Shown: positions 57,487 through 64,000 of the stretch, piece after piece
How the letters are laid out: each line of letters starts with the position of its first letter
Numbering within the stretch: the first letter of the stretch is position 1
Assembly (NCBI RefSeq): GCF_023101165.1
Contig: NZ_CP078076.1
Coordinates: 2,542,001-2,606,000 of the forward strand
From: Microbacterium sufflavum
Lineage (GTDB): Bacteria > Actinomycetota > Actinomycetes > Actinomycetales > Microbacteriaceae
Length of the DNA stretch: 64,000 nucleotides
Direction of reading: 5' to 3'
Program-made: the position numbers and the translations under genes
The notes under the pieces: model-generated
What the model saw: only the letters and a program-made list of their open reading frames with translations
What the model was told of the DNA's origin: nothing
Databases searched by the model: none

Positions 57487-60195
57487 ATGGCCAGGAGCAC
57501 CACGAAGACCGAGCGCGCGTCGACGACCGCGTCGTCGCGCCCCAAGCGGCAGTCGGCTTCCAAGGCGGCGCCGGCACCCAAGAAGTACGTCGACGAAGCG
57601 GACAAGCCTCCGGTCGCCGTCCGCGCCTGGAACGGCCTGGCGCACGCGGTCGGCGGTCTCTTCCGTGCGTTCGGGCCGGAGACGCTCGAGAAGGACGACC
57701 GTCGCGACGGCTTCCCGTTCTTCCTGGTGATCCTGGCGGTGCTGGGCGCCGTCAACGAGTGGTTCTTCATCGGCAACGAGATCGCGGCGAACATCAGCGC
57801 CTATTCGGTCGGTCTGTTCGTCGGCCGGGTCGCGTTCATCATGCCGGTGCTGTTGCTCCTCCTGGCCGGCTGGCTTTTCCGGCACCCCTCCTCCGTGCAC
57901 GACAACGGGCGCATCGGGATCGGCTTCGGCCTGTTCGTGCTGGCGCTGTCGGCGATCTTCCATGTGGCCGGACCGCGGCCCCATCCGAACCAGGGGATGC
58001 CGGCTCTGAGCGAATCGGGCGGTCTCCTCGGCTGGCTCCTCGGACAGCCGGTCTCCTACCTCACCGACATCCCCGCCTACGTGCTGCTGTCGCTGCTGGT
58101 CGTCCTCAGCATCCTGATCCTGACCAAGACTCCGCCGAACCGCATCGGTTCGCGTCTCGGCGACCTCTACGCGTGGATGTTCGACGCGGAGCGCCCGGAG
58201 AAGCCGACGAAGGACGCGGCGGCGATCGACGAGGCCGACAAGGTCGACGATCCCGACGTGCTGCCCTGGTGGCGCCGAAACAAGACGGGCCGCGAGGAGG
58301 ATCCGGACGAGGGGACGCTCGGTTCCGACGACATCACGGCACTGCTCACCACGAACGAGCCGACGCCCGCGTACGACCAGGCGATCACGGTCGCCAATCC
58401 TTCGGAGGCAGCCACTGAGGTGCTCTCCGACGTCCGGTCCATCGCCGACTCCCTCGCTGAGCAGCAGACCACGGCCCTCCTCGACGACGAGTCCGACACG
58501 GGCGAGATGCCCGAGCTCCCCGGGCTCGACGGCTTCGGTACCGAAGGGCCGGGGGAGCGGGGGCCACAGGCTCCGGTCGCTCCGTACATCCTTCCGTCGC
58601 CCGGCGTGCTCTCCGAGGGGCCGCCCTCGGTCGCGCGTTCCGACGCGAACGACCGCATCGTCGAGCAGATCACCAGCGTCCTCGACCAGTTCAAGGTCGA
58701 CGCGAAGGTCACCGGCTTCTCGCGCGGCCCGACGGTCACGCAGTACGAGGTCGAGGTCGGTCACGGCGTCAAGGTCGAGAAGATCCTGCAGCTCAGCAAC
58801 AACTTCGCCTACGCCGTCGCCTCGAACGACGTCCGCATCCTCTCTCCGATCCCTGGCAAGAGCGCGATCGGCATCGAGATCCCGAACACCGACCGGGAGA
58901 CGGTGGCCCTCGGCGACGTGCTGCGTTCCGCCGCAGCGCAGAAGAGCACTCACCCGCTCACGATCGGCGTCGGCAAGGACGTGGGCGGCAACTTCGTCGT
59001 CGCGAACCTCGCCAAGATGCCGCATCTCCTCGTGGCCGGCTCCACCGGCTCGGGTAAATCGAGCTTCGTGAACTCGATGATCACGAGTCTGCTGATGCGC
59101 GCTCGCCCGGCGGATGTGCGCATGGTGCTGATCGACCCGAAGCGCGTGGAGCTCACGAGCTATGCCGGGGTGCCGCACCTCATCACCCCCATCATCACGA
59201 ACCCCAAGAAGGCGGCTGAGGCGCTGCAGTGGGTCGTGAAGGAGATGGACATGCGCTACGACGACCTCGCGTCGTTCGGCTTCCGTCACATCGACGACTT
59301 CAACCGGGCGGTCCGCGCCGGGGAGGTCGAGGTGCCGGTGGGCAGCGAGCGGGTGCTCAAGCCCTATCCGTATCTCCTCGTCGTGGTGGACGAGCTCGCC
59401 GACCTCATGATGGTCGCGCCGCGTGACGTCGAGGATTCGATCGTCCGCATCACCCAGCTGGCCCGTGCCTCCGGGATCCACCTCGTCCTCGCCACGCAGC
59501 GTCCGAGCGTCGACGTCGTCACCGGTCTCATCAAGGCCAACGTGCCGTCCCGGCTCGCGTTCGCGGTCACGAGCGTCACCGACAGCCGCGTGATCCTCGA
59601 CAGCCCCGGCGCCGACAAGCTGATCGGTCAGGGAGACGCGCTCTTCTCGCCGATGGGCTCGTCGAAGCCCTTCCGCCTGCAGGGTGCGTGGGTGGACGAG
59701 AAGGAGATCGACGCCGTCGTCAAGCACGTCACGCGTCAGGCTCGACCGGAGTACCGCGCCGATGTGCAGGAGGCGATGGAGCCGAGCAAGAAGAAAGAGG
59801 TCGACGAGGACATCGGCGACGACCTCGAGCTCCTCCTCGCCGCGGCCGAGCTCATCATCTCGTCGCAGTTCGGATCCACGTCGATGCTGCAGCGCAAGCT
59901 CCGTGTCGGGTTCGCGAAGGCCGGCCGGCTCATGGATCTGCTCGAGTCGCGTGAGGTCGTCGGCCCGTCGGAGGGGTCGAAGGCCCGCGACGTGCTGGCC
60001 ACCCCGGAGCAGCTGCCGCAGGTCATGGCTCGCCTTCGCGGCGAGGACGTGCCCGCGTCCGCTCCGAGCGCCGGCGCACCGGCCGCCGCACCTCCGTCGC
60101 CCGAGCGCGACCCGATCGCGGGGCAGTACGACGGGCTTCCGGTCGTGGAGGCGGAAGGCGATGAAGACGCCTGGGGCCTGACGGGACGCGACTGA
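57487..60195 (+). CDS. ftsK: DNA translocase FtsK/SpoIIIE
   Basis: FtsK pumps chromosomal DNA through the closing septum. The 902-residue protein has a basic N-terminus, four membrane helices (about 75-215) and an acidic linker (about 235-385). The motor domain follows, with Walker A GSTGSGKS near residue 518 and Walker [12 protein letters not shown] near 630. A winged-helix gamma domain (about 785-845: [20 protein letters not shown]) binds the polarising sequences. The short linker is typical of actinobacteria. The stop overlaps pgsA by one base (TGATG). Confidence 0.96.
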   Translation: MARSTTKTERASTTASSRPKRQSASKAAPAPKKYVDEADKPPVAVRAWNGLAHAVGGLFRAFGPETLEKDDRRDGFPFFLVILAVLGAVNEWFFIGNEIAANISAYSVGLFVGRVAFIMPVLLLLLAGWLFRHPSSVHDNGRIGIGFGLFVLALSAIFHVAGPRPHPNQGMPALSESGGLLGWLLGQPVSYLTDIPAYVLLSLLVVLSILILTKTPPNRIGSRLGDLYAWMFDAERPEKPTKDAAAIDEADKVDDPDVLPWWRRNKTGREEDPDEGTLGSDDITALLTTNEPTPAYDQAITVANPSEAATEVLSDVRSIADSLAEQQTTALLDDESDTGEMPELPGLDGFGTEGPGERGPQAPVAPYILPSPGVLSEGPPSVARSDANDRIVEQITSVLDQFKVDAKVTGFSRGPTVTQYEVEVGHGVKVEKILQLSNNFAYAVASNDVRILSPIPGKSAIGIEIPNTDRETVALGDVLRSAAAQKSTHPLTIGVGKDVGGNFVVANLAKMPHLLVAGSTGSGKSSFVNSMITSLLMRARPADVRMVLIDPKRVELTSYAGVPHLITPIITNPKKAAEALQWVVKEMDMRYDDLASFGFRHIDDFNRAVRAGEVEVPVGSERVLKPYPYLLVVVDELADLMMVAPRDVEDSIVRITQLARASGIHLVLATQRPSVDVVTGLIKANVPSRLAFAVTSVTDSRVILDSPGADKLIGQGDALFSPMGSSKPFRLQGAWVDEKEIDAVVKHVTRQARPEYRADVQEAMEPSKKKEVDEDIGDDLELLLAAAELIISSQFGSTSMLQRKLRVGFAKAGRLMDLLESREVVGPSEGSKARDVLATPEQLPQVMARLRGEDVPASAPSAGAPAAAPPSPERDPIAGQYDGLPVVEAEGDEDAWGLTGRD

Positions 60196-60770
60196 TGGCC
60201 ATTCCCCGGCAGCTCCCCAACGCGATCACGGTGGCGCGGATCCCGCTCGCGGTGGTCTTCTTCGTTCTCCTGCTCCTCGGTGGCACCTATGGAATCCCGG
60301 ATCCAGTGGTGCGTTGGATCGCCGGCATCCTCTTCATCGTGGCCATCTCGACCGACTGGGTCGACGGGTATCTCGCGCGTCGCTACGACATTGTGAGCGA
60401 CTTCGGGAAGCTGTGGGATCCGATCGCCGACAAGCTCCTCACGGGGGCCGGCTTCATCGGGCTGGCCATTCTGGGCGAGGTCAACTGGTGGGTCGTGATC
60501 GTGATCCTCGTCCGCGAGTGGGGTATCACGATCCATCGTCTGGTGGTCGCGAGCGAGCATGTCGTCGCTGCCGCCTGGATGGGCAAGATCAAGACCGCGT
60601 TCCAGGGCGTGGCCCTCGGCTGGGCGTTGTTGCCGCTTCACGTGTGGATCGGTCTCGGTCCGTGGACGACCATCACCTTCGTGCTCATGCTGATCGTGCT
60701 CGTCCTCACGGTGGTCAGCGGAATCGACTACATCGTGGCGCAGGTACGCGGTTCGCGACAGCGGTCATGA
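60195..60770 (+). CDS. pgsA: CDP-diacylglycerol-glycerol-3-phosphate 3-phosphatidyltransferase
   Basis: PgsA makes phosphatidylglycerol phosphate, the anionic phospholipid precursor. The 191-residue membrane protein has the CDP-alcohol phosphotransferase motif in DGYLARRYDIVSDFGKLWDP (DG-x2-AR-x8-G-x3-D-x3-D) near residue 57 and about five helices. It starts on the base shared with the ftsK stop and overlaps cinA by ATGA. The order ftsK-pgsA-cinA-clgR is conserved in actinobacteria. Phosphatidylinositol or cardiolipin synthases share the motif, but synteny supports PgsA. Confidence 0.93.
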   Translation: MAIPRQLPNAITVARIPLAVVFFVLLLLGGTYGIPDPVVRWIAGILFIVAISTDWVDGYLARRYDIVSDFGKLWDPIADKLLTGAGFIGLAILGEVNWWVVIVILVREWGITIHRLVVASEHVVAAAWMGKIKTAFQGVALGWALLPLHVWIGLGPWTTITFVLMLIVLVLTVVSGIDYIVAQVRGSRQRS

Positions 60771-61276
60771 CGTCGTTCACCCCTGAGATGGTCGTGGGCG
60801 CCCTGCGCGCGCGCGGCTGGACGCTCGGGGTCGCCGAGTCGCTGACCGGCGGCGCGGTCTGCGCGGCGCTGGTCGCCGTTCCCGGAGCCTCCGCCGTCCT
60901 CCTCGGCGGCGTGGTCGCGTATGCGACGCCGGTCAAGCATTCGCTGCTCGGGGTGGACGCCGAGCTGCTCGCGACACAGGGACCCGTCCATCCCGAGGTG
61001 GCGCGGCAGATGGCCGAGGGGGTTCGCCACGCCGTCGCCGTCGACGGACGGTCGGCGGACGTCGGTATCTCCACCACCGGGATCGCCGGGCCGCAGTCGT
61101 CGGACGGTCAGCCGGTCGGGACCGTCCATCTGGGCGTCGTCACTCCGGAGGGCACTCGCACGGAGGCGTTCGTCTTCGACGGCGACCGAGCGGCGGTGCG
61201 CGCGCAGTCGGTGGCGATGCTGGTGCGAATGCTGGCTGAGGCGGTCGGGGAATACGAGCCGACAGCCGAAGGTTGA
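60767..61276 (+). CDS. cinA: CinA C-terminal domain protein, nicotinamide-nucleotide amidohydrolase-like
   Basis: The 169-residue protein is the amidohydrolase domain alone (PncC-like). LGVAESLTGGAVCAALVAVPGAS contains the catalytic Ser region, GVVAYATPVKHSLLGV and STTGIAGPQSSDGQPVGTVHLG the remaining conserved blocks. It deamidates NMN to NaMN in NAD recycling. The N-terminal MoaB-like domain of full CinA is absent, as is common. It is coupled to pgsA by ATGA. Confidence 0.92.
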   Translation: MTSFTPEMVVGALRARGWTLGVAESLTGGAVCAALVAVPGASAVLLGGVVAYATPVKHSLLGVDAELLATQGPVHPEVARQMAEGVRHAVAVDGRSADVGISTTGIAGPQSSDGQPVGTVHLGVVTPEGTRTEAFVFDGDRAAVRAQSVAMLVRMLAEAVGEYEPTAEG

Positions 61277-61314
61277 TACCGATGTGCTCACATTCAAACC
61301 ACAGAGTGCAAGGG

Positions 61315-61396
61315 TAGATTCTGTGCAGGCCAGGAGGGCTAGACTGGCTGTCTCTTCGAGGGGAACCTCGATCGAACACATGGGGAGGAGGTTCCG
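61315..61396 (+). promoter_or_regulatory. clgR promoter region
   Basis: TAGATT (61315-61320) and TAGACT (61340-61345) are two candidate -10 elements. CGAGG-N4-CCTCG (61357-61370) can form a small hairpin ahead of the Shine-Dalgarno GGGGAGGAGG before the ATG at 61397. Confidence 0.45.
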
Positions 61397-61705
61397 ATGA
61401 TTCTTGTACGACAGGAAATCGGCGATGTGCTGAGGGACTTCCGCTTGCAGAAGGGGCGCACCCTCCGGCAGGTCGCAAGCAAGGCGTCCGTCGCGCTCGG
61501 CTACCTCAGCGAGGTCGAACGCGGACAGAAGGAGGCGTCGAGCGAGATCCTCGCCTCGGTCGCGGAGGCCCTCGACGTTCCCATCTCCACCATCATGCGC
61601 GAGGTCGGGGATCGCATCTCCGTCCTCGAGGGCATCCAGGTCTTCCCCGACGTCGTTCCCGACGATCTGGTCGCCTCGGTCGAGCCCGAGCTCTCGCTGC
61701 ACTGA
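61397..61705 (+). CDS. clgR: ClgR-type XRE-family transcriptional regulator
   Basis: ClgR activates clp protease and other proteostasis genes in actinobacteria. The 102-residue protein has a Cro/C1 helix-turn-helix at about 9-65, with FRLQKGRTLRQVASKASVALGYLSEVERGQKEASSE, and a short C-terminal segment. The GGGGAGGAGG Shine-Dalgarno and the place between cinA and DUF3046/recA match the conserved locus. Unlike some homologues it does not end in an AA degradation tag (it ends LSLH). Confidence 0.92.
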   Translation: MILVRQEIGDVLRDFRLQKGRTLRQVASKASVALGYLSEVERGQKEASSEILASVAEALDVPISTIMREVGDRISVLEGIQVFPDVVPDDLVASVEPELSLH

Positions 61706-61723
61706 CCACTCGGCCGGGTGACG

Positions 61724-61948
61724 ATGCGACGTAGCGAATTCCTTCGCGCCGTCGACGCGGAGTTCCAGGCGCGAGGGCCGTCACTGGTGAACGACCTCAG
61801 TCTGACGGCGGTCAACGGCCGTACCGCGAGCGAAGCGCTGGCGGACGGCGTGCCGCCCCGGGAGATCTGGCTCGCCCTGTGCGAGGAGATGGATGTTCCG
61901 CTGTCTCGGCGGCATGGCGTCGGACGGCTGGAGCCGCGGAGCCGCTGA
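61724..61948 (+). CDS. DUF3046 protein
   Basis: The 74-residue protein begins MRRSEFLRAVDAEF and contains LTAVNGRTASEALADGVPPREIWLALCEEMDVP, the DUF3046 signature. The family is found in actinobacteria immediately upstream of recA, as here. The ATG at 61724 is preferred over the GTG at 61718 because it matches the family start. The C-terminal RRHGVGRLEPRSR is basic. Function unknown. Confidence 0.9.
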   Translation: MRRSEFLRAVDAEFQARGPSLVNDLSLTAVNGRTASEALADGVPPREIWLALCEEMDVPLSRRHGVGRLEPRSR

Positions 61949-62007
61949 GTTGCTGCTCTCGTGCTCCGGGGTGTGCGGAACTCCGACACGCCGCGTTGCG
62001 CTGTTGT

Positions 62008-62021
62008 CGAAAATCTGTTCG
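62008..62021 (+). promoter_or_regulatory. SOS (LexA) box upstream of recA
   Basis: CGAAA-N4-GTTCG matches the Gram-positive/actinobacterial LexA consensus CGAAC-N4-GTTCG at nine of ten positions. TAGTCT (62031-62036) just downstream is a possible -10. A second candidate, TAGCGT, lies at 62110-62115. The recA leader is therefore 100-180 bases, containing no supported gene. Confidence 0.72.
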
Positions 62022-62219
62022 AACCGGGCGTAGTCTTCTGCACAAGTGGTTTCGATGCCTGGATCATCACAGACCTCGGGTGGGCCGATGCAATGTCGGT
62101 GGCTCGTCCTAGCGTGAGGACCAGGCTGAAGAAGCCACACGCCTTGTCGGAGAGTTCCTTCCAGCCGGAAGAGCCGCGACAGCCTACAGGCGGCATCACA
62201 CGCGCAGAAGGAGCACACC

Positions 62220-63266
62220 ATGCCATCACCCGCCGACCGCGAGAAGTCCCTCGAGACCGCCCTCGCGCAGATCGACCGTCAATTCGGAAAGGGCTCGGTC
62301 ATGCGGCTGGGCAGCGATGAGCGCGCCCCCGTGGCAGTCATCCCCACCGGCTCCATCGCCCTCGACGTCGCCCTTGGGGTCGGAGGGCTGCCGCGTGGCC
62401 GCATCGTGGAGATCTACGGCCCGGAGTCCTCGGGTAAGACCACACTCACCCTGCACGCCATCGCCAATGCGCAGCGCGCGGGCGGTATCGCGGCGTTCAT
62501 CGACGCGGAGCACGCGCTCGACCCCGACTACGCCGCGAAGCTGGGCGTCGACATCGATTCCCTGCTGGTGTCGCAGCCGGACACCGGTGAGCAGGCGCTG
62601 GAGATCGCCGACATGCTCGTGCGGTCCGGTGCCATCGATCTCATCGTCGTCGACTCGGTCGCGGCCCTCGTGCCGCGAGCCGAGATCGAGGGTGAGATGG
62701 GCGACTCCCACGTGGGTCTGCAGGCCCGGCTCATGTCGCAGGCGCTGCGCAAGCTGACGGGTGGGCTCAACCAGACCAACACCACGATGATCTTCATCAA
62801 CCAGCTGCGCGAGAAGATCGGCGTCTTCTTCGGATCGCCCGAGACCACCGCCGGTGGAAAGGCGCTCAAGTTCTACGCCTCCGTGCGCATGGACATCCGA
62901 CGGATCGAGACCCTCAAAGACGGAACCGACGCCGTCGGCAACCGTACGCGGGTCAAGATCGTCAAGAACAAGATGGCCCCGCCGTTCAAGCAGGCGGAGT
63001 TTGACATCCTCTACGGCGTGGGGATCTCTCGCGAGGGCAGCCTGATCGACTTCGGCGTGGAGCACGGGATCGTCAAGAAGTCTGGCTCCTGGTACACCTA
63101 CGACGGCGACCAGCTGGGGCAGGGCAAGGAGAACGCGCGCACGTTCCTTCTCAACAACCCCGACATCGCCCTCGCCATCGAGACGCAGATCAAGCAGAAG
63201 CTCGGCATCGGTGCGCAGCCCGCGCCCGCGTCTGCGGACGAGCTCGCTGAGCGTCGCCCGGCCTGA
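62220..63266 (+). CDS. recA: Recombinase RecA
   Basis: RecA forms filaments on single-stranded DNA, drives homologous recombination and triggers LexA cleavage. The 348-residue protein has the Walker A GPESSGKT near residue 68, [24 protein letters not shown] (Walker B), loops L1/L2 ([20 protein letters not shown], then [20 protein letters not shown]) and an acidic-poor C-terminus. No intein interrupts it. AGAAGGAG precedes the ATG. The stop overlaps the recX start by one base. Confidence 0.98.
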   Translation: MPSPADREKSLETALAQIDRQFGKGSVMRLGSDERAPVAVIPTGSIALDVALGVGGLPRGRIVEIYGPESSGKTTLTLHAIANAQRAGGIAAFIDAEHALDPDYAAKLGVDIDSLLVSQPDTGEQALEIADMLVRSGAIDLIVVDSVAALVPRAEIEGEMGDSHVGLQARLMSQALRKLTGGLNQTNTTMIFINQLREKIGVFFGSPETTAGGKALKFYASVRMDIRRIETLKDGTDAVGNRTRVKIVKNKMAPPFKQAEFDILYGVGISREGSLIDFGVEHGIVKKSGSWYTYDGDQLGQGKENARTFLLNNPDIALAIETQIKQKLGIGAQPAPASADELAERRPA

Positions 63267-64000
63267 TGAACAAGCAGCGTGGGGGCGATCCGGAACGGAT
63301 CGCCCCCATCATCCCGCTCTTCGGAGGGGCGCCGTCTCGGCAGCCCTCACGACGGCCTACCCCGCCCGATCATTCAGGGGTGGACGCGCCGGCATCGACT
63401 GACGGCGCCGCGTCGTGGCGCTCGACCTGGCATCAGGCGCCGTCCGACTTCCCGCAGGAACCCGACCCGGGCACGCCGAGCGAACGGCATCCCGCACGCG
63501 GTCGACGCGGGCGATCGACAGCGGGCACCCCGGCCCCTCGGCTGCGCGCGATCGACGAGGGGACGCTCGGCGGGGCGGATGCCGAGCGGGGAGAAGAGGA
63601 CGGTCCCACCACGGAGGAGGTCCGTGTCGCGGCCGAAGAATCTCTGCTCCGCAAGCTTCGCACCCGCTCGTTGTCCGTCTCCGAAGCGCGCCTGGTCTTG
63701 AGAGGCCACGGGGTGGAGGCGAACGACGTCGACGACCTGATCGACGATTTCTGCCGTCGCGGTTACCTCGACGACGCGGTGCTCGCCGAGATGCTCGTGA
63801 CCTCGGGCGCCGAACGCAAGGGGCAGGGGCGTGTCGCGCTGTCCCGAGCGCTCGCCCAGCGCGGGATCCCGCGAGAGGTGATCCATGCGGCGCTGGAGGA
63901 ACTCCCTGACGACGATGCGGAGCGGGCGCTGGAGTTCGCTCGCACCAAGGCGCGGTCTCTCAGCCGGCTCGACGCCGACACGGCGCTTCGTCGCCTCACG
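63266..64000 (+). CDS. recX: Recombination regulator RecX, N-terminal part (runs off the window)
   Basis: RecX caps or destabilises RecA filaments. The frame opened by the ATG at 63266, which shares a base with the recA stop, has no stop before the window end (245 codons seen). Residues 1-115 are Pro/Arg/Asp-rich and look disordered, though APIIPLFGG near residue 14 may be a conserved patch. The RecX repeats begin near residue 120: EESLLRKLRTRSLSVSEARLVLRGHGVE and DFCRRGYLDDAVLAEMLV. A start further down, such as the GTG at 63380, would remove most of the extension. Confidence 0.88.
   Translation, partial: MNKQRGGDPERIAPIIPLFGGAPSRQPSRRPTPPDHSGVDAPASTDGAASWRSTWHQAPSDFPQEPDPGTPSERHPARGRRGRSTAGTPAPRLRAIDEGTLGGADAERGEEDGPTTEEVRVAAEESLLRKLRTRSLSVSEARLVLRGHGVEANDVDDLIDDFCRRGYLDDAVLAEMLVTSGAERKGQGRVALSRALAQRGIPREVIHAALEELPDDDAERALEFARTKARSLSRLDADTALRRLT
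63280..63308 (+). terminator. Strong hairpin just after the recA stop, inside the recX frame
   Basis: A perfect 12-bp stem (63280-63291 with 63297-63308) with a 5-base loop begins 14 bases after the recA stop. If recX starts at 63266 the hairpin lies in its first 15 codons and should reduce recX relative to recA. Confidence 0.75.

Noticed and set aside
62220..63266. Intein in recA, as found in some actinobacteria
   Set aside because: The 348-residue frame is continuous and all motifs are contiguous.
1..64000. tRNA or rRNA genes, CRISPR arrays, insertion sequences, prophage
   Set aside because: I found no cloverleaf-like segment with a TTCGA loop in the intergenic regions, no direct-repeat/spacer array, and no transposase, integrase or phage structural protein.

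Overview
The window is 64 kb of high-GC (about 70%) chromosome from an actinomycete, most likely Microbacterium or a close relative in the Microbacteriaceae. The evidence is the gene content and order: nusA-ylxR-infB-rbfA, dapA-rnj-ftsK-pgsA-cinA-clgR-DUF3046-recA-recX, an efeUOB iron operon, and many genes with an actinobacterial -10 hexamer sitting directly on the start codon. I see no rRNA, tRNA, CRISPR array, insertion sequence or prophage. The window is almost entirely ordinary chromosome with short accessory groups between core blocks.

Layout. 1-11224: a partial LOG-family gene, then the transcription/translation block nusA, ylxR, infB, rbfA, a LuxR-type regulator, mutY (reverse), and truB, two membrane proteins and ribF as one overlapping operon. 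11434-16927: SNF2-type helicase, pfkA, oligopeptidase B. 17080-26290: Pit-type phosphate transporter with a small membrane partner, phosphoesterase, aspA, FAH-family enzyme, PrsW-like protease, FKBP isomerase, YceI protein, MFS exporter. 26466-26735: rpsO alone. 26905-44659: accessory stretch with a membrane protein/winged-helix regulator pair, a 2OG-Fe(II) oxygenase, efeUOB, serine hydrolase plus acyltransferase, flavin oxidoreductase plus FMN reductase, a DctA transporter with its two-component system, DUF5302 and DedA proteins, a glycosyltransferase-SGNH hydrolase fusion, and UDP-glucose dehydrogenase. 45022-50450: pnp, an aldo/keto-reductase-like protein, histidine phosphatase, dapB. 50482-54652: OsmC/DUF4395/thioredoxin redox group, thyA-folA-SDR, NUDIX. 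54712-64000: dapA, rnj, ftsK, pgsA, cinA, clgR, DUF3046, recA and the start of recX.

How the genes work together. infB, rbfA, truB, rpsO, pnp and rnj cover translation initiation, ribosome maturation and RNA turnover. thyA and folA share a folate cycle. dapA and dapB are consecutive steps of lysine/diaminopimelate synthesis. efeU, efeO and efeB form one iron-uptake system. The histidine kinase and response regulator are divergent from dctA, and by analogy with known systems should control C4-dicarboxylate uptake; aspA (fumarate-forming) lies elsewhere in the window.

The most interesting observations are regulatory or concern unusual protein architecture. Two mutually exclusive perfect hairpins lie over the infB ribosome-binding site. 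A CATTC-N4-GAAT operator occurs twice before the YceI gene and once inside the promoter of the flavin oxidoreductase operon. Tandem CTTTCC-N4-GGAAAG sites precede the membrane protein/winged-helix pair. Fourteen genes have exactly six bases between a -10 hexamer and the start codon. One aldo/keto-reductase-like protein has lost all four catalytic residues. A GT4 glycosyltransferase is fused to an SGNH hydrolase. I do not see a clearly new multi-gene defence or biosynthetic system.
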